6,689 bases of DNA from Oscillospiraceae bacterium (GCA_017936205.1 JAGBGB010000208.1:1-6689); one strand, 5' to 3'; shown: positions 1-6,397, numbered from the stretch's first letter. The notes: a model not told the origin generated them from the letters alone. Translations and numbers: made by a program.

Positions 1-115
1 ACGAAAGGTGATAGCCTAAAGGGGGATATGTCGGAGAACCTTCATCCTATATGATCGGAGAAGCACCTGTATGCTTCGGGTGATCGGAATTGCTGCTGTT
101 TGGGCGATTTGGAGA
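1..115. other. 3' flank of the receptor gene; no gene recognised
   Basis: This short stretch lies beyond the stop codon of the large receptor gene. I see no convincing coding region in it. A small hairpin (GAAGCA at 60-65 pairing with TGCTTC at 72-77, six-base loop) is present, but no run of T follows it on either strand, so I do not call it a terminator. The motif TCGGAGAA occurs twice nearby (32-39 and 55-62). How transcription of the receptor gene ends is not visible here. Confidence 0.4.
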
Positions 116-3100
116 TTAATCTCTCCATGGGAGAACCTCTGTGCGGTTTGTTGGGAAATCAGCATTACAGAGATCGTAGACGGCATAAGTAGGGGTGCCG
201 TAGTGCTCTGATAGGGAGTCGTTGTAGATATAGACTTTATAGCAGGGGACATAGTATCCTAATACGACTTGGGAGGAATAGTAGCACTCTATATAGCCTC
301 TGGTATAGCTGTCCGTGAACTGTGCCAAATCTCCTACAGCCTCCATAATGTCCATGCTGCTGGGAATTTCAGTTGTGGCAACTTGGGCTGGCTCGGATAT
401 GCTCGTAATACTGATGTGGAGCGAGGCTGTTCCGGGGGTGTAGGTAATGGAAATGGATTTGCACAGTGCTGCAATAGCGGATGGGTACTCCGAAGCTTCG
501 ATAATGGTGTAGCAATAGTCCTTTACAATGGCTGTCTCAGGATCAAGGGTTGGCTCGTAGGTGATCCGCTGTTGGAGCATAGGTGCGTGGATCTCGGCAA
601 AGTGAAGCGCTGCATCCAGAATGGGGTTTTCCGAAAGCTCCTCCACCGTCAGCGTTGTCATAGGCGTGTCCGTGGGCATACTGATCTTCACACCACAAGC
701 ATTACCGAATACAGTGACAGCATCTTTAGTATAGAAAGGAGAGCGGATGGAGAATGCTTCATCGTATTGGAAGGTATAGTCTCCCTCTCCTAAGAGTAGG
801 GTCAAATATCGGAGCAGGTTTTCTTCCTTCTTTCTGAGGAGCTCCGGGGAGTCTGCATAGATGGGGCCACCCTGCCCGGAGGGGTAGAGATCCTCATAGA
901 CGGCATCGTTGCCGAGCCGAGAAGGGGAGGGGTCAGCGGATACTCCCAAGGGATTTCCATTAGGAAGACTTTCGATGGTATAACTGCTCAGATGTAAGCT
1001 GGGGACAGGGCTTAGTTCTGTCCGTGGCTGAGCAAGAAAGTCCAGATAGCCCTGAGACAGGGGCAGACCCTTCAAAGGAATGGGATACCAGCGATAGGAT
1101 GAACCGGCGATTTGGAAGATCCTTCCTAAGATCCAGAGTTTCCCGTTCTCGTCCAGATAAGGTCTGGACAGGGATACATTAGAAGCCCCGGCACTTGCAG
1201 CGGCTAAGTGATCCAAGGTTTCCTTGGAAAGCGGGCTGTCTGTTCCACCAAAGCGGGTGAAGAAGTAGTTCAGAATGGCTTCCTTAGCGGCATCCATAAA
1301 GCTTTCTTTGCTGTAGCCGGCAGCAGTATAGACTTCCTCCGAGGATACTGCAGTCCCCTTGCTATAGGAGAGATTGTAGAAACCATATTCCATGTCATCC
1401 CTGCTGCCTTGAAGCAGGAGGGTGCAAATATCCCCGTTAACTGCCCAAGTATAGTCCAGAGAGTCATAGGCAGTGGTGTATTGTTGCAGGATCTCTGCGT
1501 TGATCTCCATGGAGCGTGGGCCTTCCATGAAGAGGAAGGGAATGTGACACAGTGGTCTTTCAATATCAGGCAGGTTGAAGCCCTCGAGACCTCTGTAGCT
1601 CAGCAGCTCTACTGCCTTGGGTTCTCCTGCATAGGGATTGGTGGGGACTTGGTAGTCTTCCATGCAGACGGTTTGCCGAAGGGGCTCACTACCGTCTAAG
1701 GGATAGTAGCAGAAGCTGTATTGGGTCCTTCCCTCTTGATCGATCCAGAGACAGGATCCATTCCCATTTTCGTAATCCCAATAGGGATAGAGATTTTTCT
1801 TAAGGATCTCACGGGTCTCCTCTCCGAAGGAGAAGCTGCCTGCTTCTATATATTCTACAATCAATTCCCGTACCAGCATAAGGGGACGGATCGAAGCCGT
1901 TTGTTCCGGATCCCGTAGTTGGACGGGCTCTCCACTTGCTGTGTCGATGTTGTAGCTCAGGTAAAGGGGAACTTCATCCCTCCGCTCCCCTCTGATCAAG
2001 AGGCTGAGAATGTTCCCTTTTTGATAGCATTCGTAGTTAACGGAGGTGAAGCTCGAAGGGGCTCCGTGGATCAGGGAATCGAAAACAGTTTGGATCTCTT
2101 CATTGAATGTGTTTGCAGATGTGACAGCTTGGGTGAAGGCGGGGATCCGGTAGGGACCTTCTTCAAAGTAGGACTCCACAAAGCGCTCAAGGGAGACTTC
2201 TTCAGTGGGAGGGGTGGTCTCTGTGGGCTCCTTGGGTGGCATGGAAGGGGGTAGGATCGGGTTTCGGATCGGTAGACTGTGACCGCTGCTTCCATAGATC
2301 CAGGGATCCAGCCAGGAACCGGCATTGGCCTCAAGGATCCTTAAATATTCTTCCTCGGAGGTGGCATAATTTGCGTTGCCTAAAATATACCAGAGTTCTA
2401 AAAGTGCTTCTTGTTCCCATTGAGGAAGGTCGTAGAAGGAATCGCTCCCTTCTTCCTCTAAGAGATCGGCTACCTGTAGGGTATTTTTTAGGAGAGCATA
2501 GGCTCCGGACTCGGGGTCTAAGGTCTCTAAGGCATCTATTTTCTCTGAAACCAAGTCCGTAATTTGCTGAAGGGATGCAATGTCTCCCCTGTAGGTGTCG
2601 CCGCCTGCTCGGGAATATAGATTGTTGAAGGAAACACACCAGAAGCTTGTGGGGTTGACAAAGTCCTCTCGGCTTGCACCTGTGAAGACACAGCCGACCG
2701 TTAGGGAAATGGCTAATAGGAGGAAAAGAAGGGGGAACCATAGCTTCTTTGGCTGCTTTGCGATCATTTCCACTCTTTCCTTCAGCTGCTTCTTGGTGTT
2801 GGCCATGGTGGTTGCGGTGCGGAAAAGCTCTCGCGGGTGGTTTGCATGGGAAATCATGGACAAAAGGGTGTCTCCATAGGGGATCCGTTCCTGTTCACCC
2901 AAGGCTTTCAAAGCGCCCTCGTCACAGGCAAGCTCACAATCTTGTCGGGACAGGATCGCCGCCCACCAAACTAAGGGATGGAACCAGTACAGGCACAGAC
3001 ACAGACCTCGTACCCATGACCACAAGGGATCTAAGTGGCGGTGGTGGGTCTGCTCATGGACGAGAATATGTCTCATAGCTTTGGCATCGACCTCGGCAGG

Positions 3101-3715
3101 CAAGTAGACACGGGGACGGAGCAAACCAATCAGGCAAGGAGAGGATATTCCATCGCTAATATACACAGGGAAGGGGGATTCGTCCACCGCTATGGGTCGG
3201 GCATTTCCCTTTGCTTTTCTATGGAAACGGAGGTTTACCACAAGGAACCACAGGAAGGTAAGCCCCACTCCTGCGAACCATATACCGTTGAGGACTTGCT
3301 TCCAAGAAAGGGCGAAGCCTTCTGTTCCGGGTTCAGGCTGTACCGCAGTGGGTGTGCTGTTAGAACCTTGGACTGAGGGGGCAGAAATGGTAGGGGAAAT
3401 ACTCTCGTTAGGAAACGGTTCGGCGGAGGGTTGGGGAGTCTCAAGAGGTTGTGTATCTGCAATCGGCAGGGAAGGAATCGTAGGATCGTTCTGAGTGCCT
3501 TGCTCCATGAGAACAGGGGAAAGAGGGGTAGCTTCTGTGCGAAAGTTCTGCAGGCTCAGCGGAGAAGTACCAAATTGCACGGGGATCAATAGGCGCAGGG
3601 CAACTAAAAGCCACAGCGCATAGCGGATACGGAGGCTGATTTTCCGCCTCAGAATATATCGCAGTGCTATGATCACAAGGATCAGAACACTTGCACTGAG
3701 AATGAGATGTACCAT
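116..3715 (-). CDS. BlaR1-like M56 zinc metallopeptidase receptor with a very large extracytoplasmic region
   Basis: A 1199-residue membrane receptor-protease of the BlaR1/MecR1 (M56) type. The topology follows BlaR1: TM1 about 4-22, TM2 about 30-47, an outer loop 48-140 rich in Pro/Ser/Thr, TM3 about 143-162 followed by positive residues, a cytoplasmic protease domain about 163-324, TM4 about 325-344, then an outer C-terminal region 345-1199. The zinc site is HEQTH (H220, E221, H224) with a likely third ligand E261 in CELACDE. BlaR1 proteins are usually near 600 residues with a penicillin-binding sensor; no SxxK-type sensor is apparent here. Instead there is a helical segment (350-480), a proline-rich linker (about 483-505), two tandem modules (about 510-690 and 706-890) resembling DUF4163/DUF3298, and a third distinct domain (about 905-1190). 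The ATG at 3715 has AGGAGGTG eight bases upstream. It follows the repressor gene by 102 bases, probably in one transcript. The protease assignment is firm; the ligand is unknown. Confidence 0.93.
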   Translation of the reverse strand: MVHLILSASVLILVIIALRYILRRKISLRIRYALWLLVALRLLIPVQFGTSPLSLQNFRTEATPLSPVLMEQGTQNDPTIPSLPIADTQPLETPQPSAEPFPNESISPTISAPSVQGSNSTPTAVQPEPGTEGFALSWKQVLNGIWFAGVGLTFLWFLVVNLRFHRKAKGNARPIAVDESPFPVYISDGISSPCLIGLLRPRVYLPAEVDAKAMRHILVHEQTHHRHLDPLWSWVRGLCLCLYWFHPLVWWAAILSRQDCELACDEGALKALGEQERIPYGDTLLSMISHANHPRELFRTATTMANTKKQLKERVEMIAKQPKKLWFPLLFLLLAISLTVGCVFTGASREDFVNPTSFWCVSFNNLYSRAGGDTYRGDIASLQQITDLVSEKIDALETLDPESGAYALLKNTLQVADLLEEEGSDSFYDLPQWEQEALLELWYILGNANYATSEEEYLRILEANAGSWLDPWIYGSSGHSLPIRNPILPPSMPPKEPTETTPPTEEVSLERFVESYFEEGPYRIPAFTQAVTSANTFNEEIQTVFDSLIHGAPSSFTSVNYECYQKGNILSLLIRGERRDEVPLYLSYNIDTASGEPVQLRDPEQTASIRPLMLVRELIVEYIEAGSFSFGEETREILKKNLYPYWDYENGNGSCLWIDQEGRTQYSFCYYPLDGSEPLRQTVCMEDYQVPTNPYAGEPKAVELLSYRGLEGFNLPDIERPLCHIPFLFMEGPRSMEINAEILQQYTTAYDSLDYTWAVNGDICTLLLQGSRDDMEYGFYNLSYSKGTAVSSEEVYTAAGYSKESFMDAAKEAILNYFFTRFGGTDSPLSKETLDHLAAASAGASNVSLSRPYLDENGKLWILGRIFQIAGSSYRWYPIPLKGLPLSQGYLDFLAQPRTELSPVPSLHLSSYTIESLPNGNPLGVSADPSPSRLGNDAVYEDLYPSGQGGPIYADSPELLRKKEENLLRYLTLLLGEGDYTFQYDEAFSIRSPFYTKDAVTVFGNACGVKISMPTDTPMTTLTVEELSENPILDAALHFAEIHAPMLQQRITYEPTLDPETAIVKDYCYTIIEASEYPSAIAALCKSISITYTPGTASLHISITSISEPAQVATTEIPSSMDIMEAVGDLAQFTDSYTRGYIECYYSSQVVLGYYVPCYKVYIYNDSLSEHYGTPTYAVYDLCNADFPTNRTEVLPWRD

Positions 3716-3817
3716 ATTTTTGGCACCTCCTATATGACGAGATTGGGGGAAGAATACAGGTGCTCGGTATTAGTGCGATTGGTATGGGAATATGATTGCT
3801 GCCAGACAAGAGGCTGA
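3716..3817 (-). promoter_or_regulatory. Repressor-receptor intergenic spacer with the receptor's ribosome binding site
   Basis: This 102-base gap separates the repressor stop (TAG) from the receptor start. It contains the strong Shine-Dalgarno sequence AGGAGGTG (plus-strand 3724-3731), eight bases before the receptor ATG. In the minus-strand transcript, GCACCU (3758-3763) could pair with AGGUGC (3723-3728), which overlaps that site and might mask it; six base pairs across a 29-base loop is weak evidence. I see no clear promoter or terminator, so cotranscription of the two genes is the simplest reading. Confidence 0.5.
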
Positions 3818-4192
3818 CTATTCCATGTTCTCCTCTGCCTTATGGAGGATCTTGTGGAGCTCATCAATATCCTCACGGGTAAGATTGTTCCTCTGTACCA
3901 TAGAGCTGAGAAAGAGTCCCAGACTGCCGTGATAGGCTCTCTGCAGAAGGGACTCTGATTGCTGTGCTACGATCTCCTCACGGGTGACGATGGGGTGGAA
4001 GGTCTTGGTGCGACCTTCTGCCTCATAGCCGATGATGCCCTTCTGCTCCAAGCGGCGCACCAAGGTGGTAACGGTGCTTTTGGCCCAGCCCTCGCTGTCC
4101 TTAAGGATTCGCACCAGCTCCATGAGGGTATGGGGCTGCTGCCATAGAACCTCCATGATTTGCCATTCTGCAGGGGATACAGTGATTGCCAT
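3818..4192 (-). CDS. BlaI/MecI/CopY-family winged-helix repressor
   Basis: A 124-residue DNA-binding repressor, the usual length for BlaI/MecI. The N-terminal winged helix begins SPAEWQIMEVLW (6-17), continues through helix two (LMELVRILKD, 23-32), the recognition helix (AKSTVTTLVRRLEQKG, 37-52) and a wing (about 53-68, with YEAEGRTKTFHPIV). The C-terminal helices (about 78-121, including NLTREDIDELHKIL) match the family's dimerisation region. In BlaI proteins the repressor is inactivated by cleavage in this region when BlaR1 is activated; at the place where staphylococcal BlaI has Asn-Phe, my by-eye alignment puts Ser97-Met98. The start is the ATG at 4192, with AGGAGG eight bases upstream; a further upstream TTG at 4231 would overlap the -10 box and is rejected. 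It is the first gene of the minus-strand unit and probably represses its own promoter and the receptor gene. It need not concern beta-lactams. Confidence 0.93.
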   Translation of the reverse strand: MAITVSPAEWQIMEVLWQQPHTLMELVRILKDSEGWAKSTVTTLVRRLEQKGIIGYEAEGRTKTFHPIVTREEIVAQQSESLLQRAYHGSLGLFLSSMVQRNNLTREDIDELHKILHKAEENME

Positions 4193-4215
4193 AAAGTATT
4201 CCTCCTTTGGTGGAT

Positions 4216-4262
4216 TATGTTTGTAAACCAATTATAACACAGTTGGGCTATGTTTGTCAACC
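4216..4262. promoter_or_regulatory. Direct-repeat pair, candidate repressor operators
   Basis: TATGTTTGTAAACC (4216-4229) and TATGTTTGTCAACC (4249-4262) match at 13 of 14 positions, in the same orientation, 33 bases apart (about three helical turns). Together they bracket the repressor promoter: one covers the -35 box, the other covers the likely transcription start. Known BlaI/MecI/CopY operators are built on TACA/TGTA half-sites; each copy here carries TACA or GACA on the minus strand with an imperfect second half. The placement is seen; binding by the adjacent repressor is inferred. Confidence 0.6.
4231..4260 (-). promoter_or_regulatory. Promoter of the repressor-receptor unit
   Basis: On the minus strand a perfect housekeeping -35 box TTGACA (plus-strand 4255-4260) and a perfect -10 box TATAAT (4231-4236) are separated by 18 bases. 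This sits 38 bases upstream of the repressor ATG, leaving room for a short leader with the AGGAGG site. The -35 box lies inside one copy of a 14-base direct repeat and the other copy lies just downstream of the -10 box, the arrangement expected of a repressed, self-regulated promoter. Confidence 0.85.
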
Positions 4263-4342
4263 TGTTTTGATGAAATAATAGGAGAAGCCCTAAGAGACTG
4301 AAAAATAAAGCCTTGTGTTATGATCGAATAGATGAAATAGTT

Positions 4343-4373
4343 TGTAACGAAATGCACCCTTCTATGGTATAAT
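4343..4373 (+). promoter_or_regulatory. Promoter of the sigma/anti-sigma operon
   Basis: A consensus TATAAT (4368-4373) is preceded by TGG, giving an extended -10 element (TGnTATAAT, 4365-4373). The nearest housekeeping -35-like hexamer TTGTAA (4342-4347) is 20 bases away, too far for normal use, but an extended -10 can do without it. An alternative reading is an ECF-type promoter: TGTAAC (4343-4348), like the -35 of several Bacillus ECF sigma factors, then 17 bases, then GGTA in place of the usual CGTA. Either reading places the transcript start near 4380, upstream of the ribosome binding site at 4391-4397. Confidence 0.6.
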
Positions 4374-4404
4374 GTACGAAATCACAAAGAGAGGGGGATG
4401 TTTT

Positions 4405-4878
4405 TTGCCGGAACAGTTTTATAGAGAGCATTATACTACCGTGTATGCCTTCCTTCTGTCCCTGTGTGGGGATTCGTTTCTTGCGGAGGATCTTGCTTCT
4501 GAGACCTTTCTTCGTGCCTTGAAGCATATAAGCAGCTATGATCCCCACTATGCTCCTACGACTTGGCTGTGTACCATTGCGAAAAACCTCCTATACACCC
4601 ATTATAGGAAGGAGAAACGATATCTTCCCTTAGAGGAGCACTTGCCCGGTGTTACCCCTTCACCGGAAAGTCTTTATTTGCAGAAGGAGCAGGAGCAGCA
4701 GCTTCAGCAAGCAGCCCAAGCTCTGACCTCTACACAAAGACAGGTTCTCTTTATGCGGCTGGAAGGCTTGTCCTTCCGTCAAATCGGAGAAGCCTTGGGA
4801 CATAGTGAGAATTGGGCAAGAGTTACCTTCTTCCGTGGGAAAAACAAATTGATTGAAGAACTGGAGGGAAACCTATGA
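4405..4878 (+). CDS. ECF-family RNA polymerase sigma factor
   Basis: A 157-residue sigma-70 family factor with only regions 2 and 4. Sigma-2 covers about 3-72: FYREHYTTVYAFLL, then LAEDLASETFLRAL (26-39, the conserved DLxxETFLRA core of region 2.2), then TTWLCTIAKNLLYTHYRKEKR (52-72, regions 2.3-2.4). A short Gln/Glu-rich linker leads to sigma-4 at about 107-153 (LTSTQRQVLFMRLEGLSFRQIGEALGHS, then NWARVTFFRGKNKL), the helix-turn-helix that reads the -35 element. I take the TTG at 4405 as start: AGAGGGGGA lies seven bases upstream, and the protein then begins MPEQFYREHY as ECF factors commonly do. The ATG at 4372 overlaps the -10 box and has no ribosome binding site. The stop overlaps the next gene's start (ATGA, 4875-4878), implying translational coupling to its likely anti-sigma factor. 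Confidence 0.93.
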   Translation: MPEQFYREHYTTVYAFLLSLCGDSFLAEDLASETFLRALKHISSYDPHYAPTTWLCTIAKNLLYTHYRKEKRYLPLEEHLPGVTPSPESLYLQKEQEQQLQQAAQALTSTQRQVLFMRLEGLSFRQIGEALGHSENWARVTFFRGKNKLIEELEGNL

Positions 4879-5588
4879 AGCACTGCGAAATTGCCCGTGA
4901 TCTTCTTCCTATGTATATAGATAACATGACAAGTCAAGGAAGCAACGAATATATCCGGGAGCATTTGAACCATTGCAGCAGCTGTAAGAAGGAATATGAC
5001 CGAATGACAGCACCTGAACTTCCTCAAGCGGATCCCTACGAAAAGTGGAAGGTCGCACTGCGTAAGGCAGAGAGAAAGCAAAAATGTCGTAAAGTGATTA
5101 CATGGGCCCTTATTGCGCTTGTAATACTATTCATCGGGGCTACCCATTTGAAGGATTATATGGATACGCATCAAGAAGACCCCCTGATCATAACGACGAT
5201 CGAAGCAGAAGAGATCCTTGCCCTCTGTCCTGCTGTTGTTCCCACAGAGGAGGAACGAGGATCCTTAGCATGGGCATCAGCCCTCCCGATCCTCACAGAT
5301 ACAAGTCGGAGCATTCCTGAGGAGGAGTTTGCTCCTTATAGAGACAGGATCCTTCACCCGGAGGCACGGATCGGGGTTGTTCATGGTTGGAAACGCTTCT
5401 TTTCCGTGGATTATTTCCTTGACGGGCAGCGAATCACGCTGTGCTACCGTGACGAGGATGAAGACGGCACCTTCGACACCTTGGAGAAATTCGTCAATCC
5501 CAACCATTTTAACGGAGAAGGCACCCCCTTTTACTTCTCCTCCTACAGCACTCGCACCGCAACGACTCAATACGAAATGTACGAATAA
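4875..5588 (+). CDS. Membrane-anchored zinc-finger anti-sigma factor
   Basis: A 237-residue, single-pass membrane protein that probably holds the adjacent sigma factor inactive. The N-terminus (MKHCEIARDLLPMYIDNM, 1-18) and the H30-x3-C34-x2-C37 motif match the zf-HC2/ZAS anti-sigma fold, with Cys4 a possible fourth metal ligand. A basic stretch (about 60-73) precedes one membrane helix (about 74-92), so residues 1-73 face the cytoplasm and 95-237 the outside. The outer domain is acidic, with DEDEDG at about 203-208, and I do not recognise its family. The ATG at 4875 overlaps the sigma stop by four bases and has GGAGGG six bases upstream, within the sigma coding sequence. Release of the sigma factor by signal-driven proteolysis is common for this family but no specific cleavage site is evident here. 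The assignment is strong for the first 95 residues; the sensory role of the rest is inferred. Confidence 0.88.
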   Translation: MKHCEIARDLLPMYIDNMTSQGSNEYIREHLNHCSSCKKEYDRMTAPELPQADPYEKWKVALRKAERKQKCRKVITWALIALVILFIGATHLKDYMDTHQEDPLIITTIEAEEILALCPAVVPTEEERGSLAWASALPILTDTSRSIPEEEFAPYRDRILHPEARIGVVHGWKRFFSVDYFLDGQRITLCYRDEDEDGTFDTLEKFVNPNHFNGEGTPFYFSSYSTRTATTQYEMYE

Positions 5589-5825
5589 CTCCAATGTTTT
5601 TTATTTCTCAACCAATAAGGCGGGGGGCGATGCTTATACGATGAAGCTCATGTTATTGCTTCGTACGGCAATGACGGTACCGTTAGATTGACATCGAGCA
5701 TTCTGTCAGATGAAGTAGACTATGTTTATGAAATTAGTTCCGATTCTCCCAACATGGTAAGCTGCTTAGATTGCAATAAAAATGTTATCGTATGGGAAAA
5801 GGAGAACTGCACAATGTCCTCGTGA
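5589..5825 (+). pseudogene. Frameshifted coding remnant of unknown family
   Basis: Directly after the anti-sigma stop, two overlapping frames give protein-like sequence without a start codon. One frame reads NSNVFYFSTNKAGGDAY (about 5585-5637); the next reads DEAHVIASYGNDGTV (from 5640) and continues through SDEVDYVYEIS and LDCNKNVIVWEKENC to a TGA at 5823-5825. Together they look like the last 75-80 residues of one protein broken by a shift near the six-G run at about 5622-5627. No ribosome binding site or plausible start precedes it, and the upstream part of the gene is missing. I do not recognise the family. It could be a decayed C-terminal fragment, a sequencing or assembly indel at the G run, or chance open frame. 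Confidence 0.45.
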
Positions 5826-5926
5826 AGCCGGAATCCTTCAGGGAGCGATCCTCACAAAAAGCTCCACAAGCTTGAGGAAGAACGATTATAGTGCTTTGCC
5901 TCGATCCACAACTCTGATAAGTATTA

Positions 5927-5959
5927 GGACGGAGAACCTCTAACCGAGGCTCTCCGTCC
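5927..5959 (+). terminator. Intrinsic-type terminator after the sigma/anti-sigma operon
   Basis: A 33-base hairpin: nine perfect pairs (GGACGGAGA with TCTCCGTCC), one A/C mismatch, four more pairs (CCTC with GAGG) and a five-base loop TAACC. It is followed on the plus strand by the T-rich but interrupted tract CATTTATAACTTCTTTATT. It lies between convergent genes, so it may also limit read-through from the small minus-strand gene, though no T tract follows in that direction. Confidence 0.75.
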
Positions 5960-5992
5960 CATTTATAACTTCTTTATTAAGAATATGTATGC

Positions 5993-6292
5993 TTAGAATA
6001 CACCGCCTCCATACTTTTTCTGCACATGGAAGATGCGGACAATTCCAATACTGACTCCTACAAGGGTTACAATCAATGCTGTGAAAATCACAGGCTTTTC
6101 CCCACTGAATAGGGACACCACGCCGCTGACAGTGGTGCTGAATGCCATGATCAGAAGGGCTTGTCCCATCTTTGTACAGTATGCGGCTCTGTCCTTTACT
6201 CGTTCCTCACGATAGCAGTTGATAAGGGAGGCGTTTCCCTTCATAATGAGGATTGCGAAAATGACAAGCATCATAACAGAATATACAATCAT
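5993..6292 (-). CDS. Small DUF3784-like membrane protein
   Basis: A 99-residue hydrophobic protein. The first helix is about 2-18 (VYSVMMLVIFAILIM), followed by KGNASLINCYREERVKDRAAYCTKMGQ (18-44), a polar loop whose pattern, G-x-ASLI-x-x-Y then a charged stretch and a second helix, resembles DUF3784 proteins of Firmicutes (KGxASLIAGYN type). Further helices follow at about 45-63 and 68-87, and the protein ends in a basic tail (VQKKYGGGVF). The function of this family is unknown to me. The ATG at 6292 is chosen because GGAGG lies seven bases upstream; the frame stays open to 6505, but that extension is translated from the palindromic element upstream and has no membrane or domain character. 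I see no clear promoter between the start and the element. It converges on the anti-sigma operon. Confidence 0.72.
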   Translation of the reverse strand: MIVYSVMMLVIFAILIMKGNASLINCYREERVKDRAAYCTKMGQALLIMAFSTTVSGVVSLFSGEKPVIFTALIVTLVGVSIGIVRIFHVQKKYGGGVF

Positions 6293-6397
6293 GGCGTTTC
6301 CTCCATTCGGCTTATCGTAATTCAAATCCGTTGAACTGTACAGATGGGACAAGAAACCGCCCCTCCACAGAGCGGTAAATTCCGATTTATCGTACCA

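Noticed and set aside
112..123. Palindrome GAGATTAATCTC at the receptor stop codon
   Set aside because: A 12-base AT-centred palindrome with no loop and no T tract; too weak for a terminator and with no matching operator elsewhere.
2680..2720. Lipobox-like VGC at the end of TM4 of the receptor (residue 342)
   Set aside because: The residue at -3 is Thr rather than Leu and the segment is an internal membrane helix following three others, so lipoprotein processing is unlikely.
269..3494. Numerous plus-strand open frames opposite the receptor gene
   Set aside because: They are antisense shadows of a 1199-residue frame with clear domains; they lack ribosome binding sites and protein-like composition.
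4193..4231. Longer repressor start at TTG 4231
   Set aside because: That codon overlaps the -10 box, while the ATG at 4192 has an ideal AGGAGG site and matches the family N-terminus.
6356..6376. ACCGC/GCGGT hairpin upstream of the small membrane gene, followed by TTTCTT on the minus strand
   Set aside because: Only five pairs around an 11-base loop; not enough to call a terminator or attenuator.
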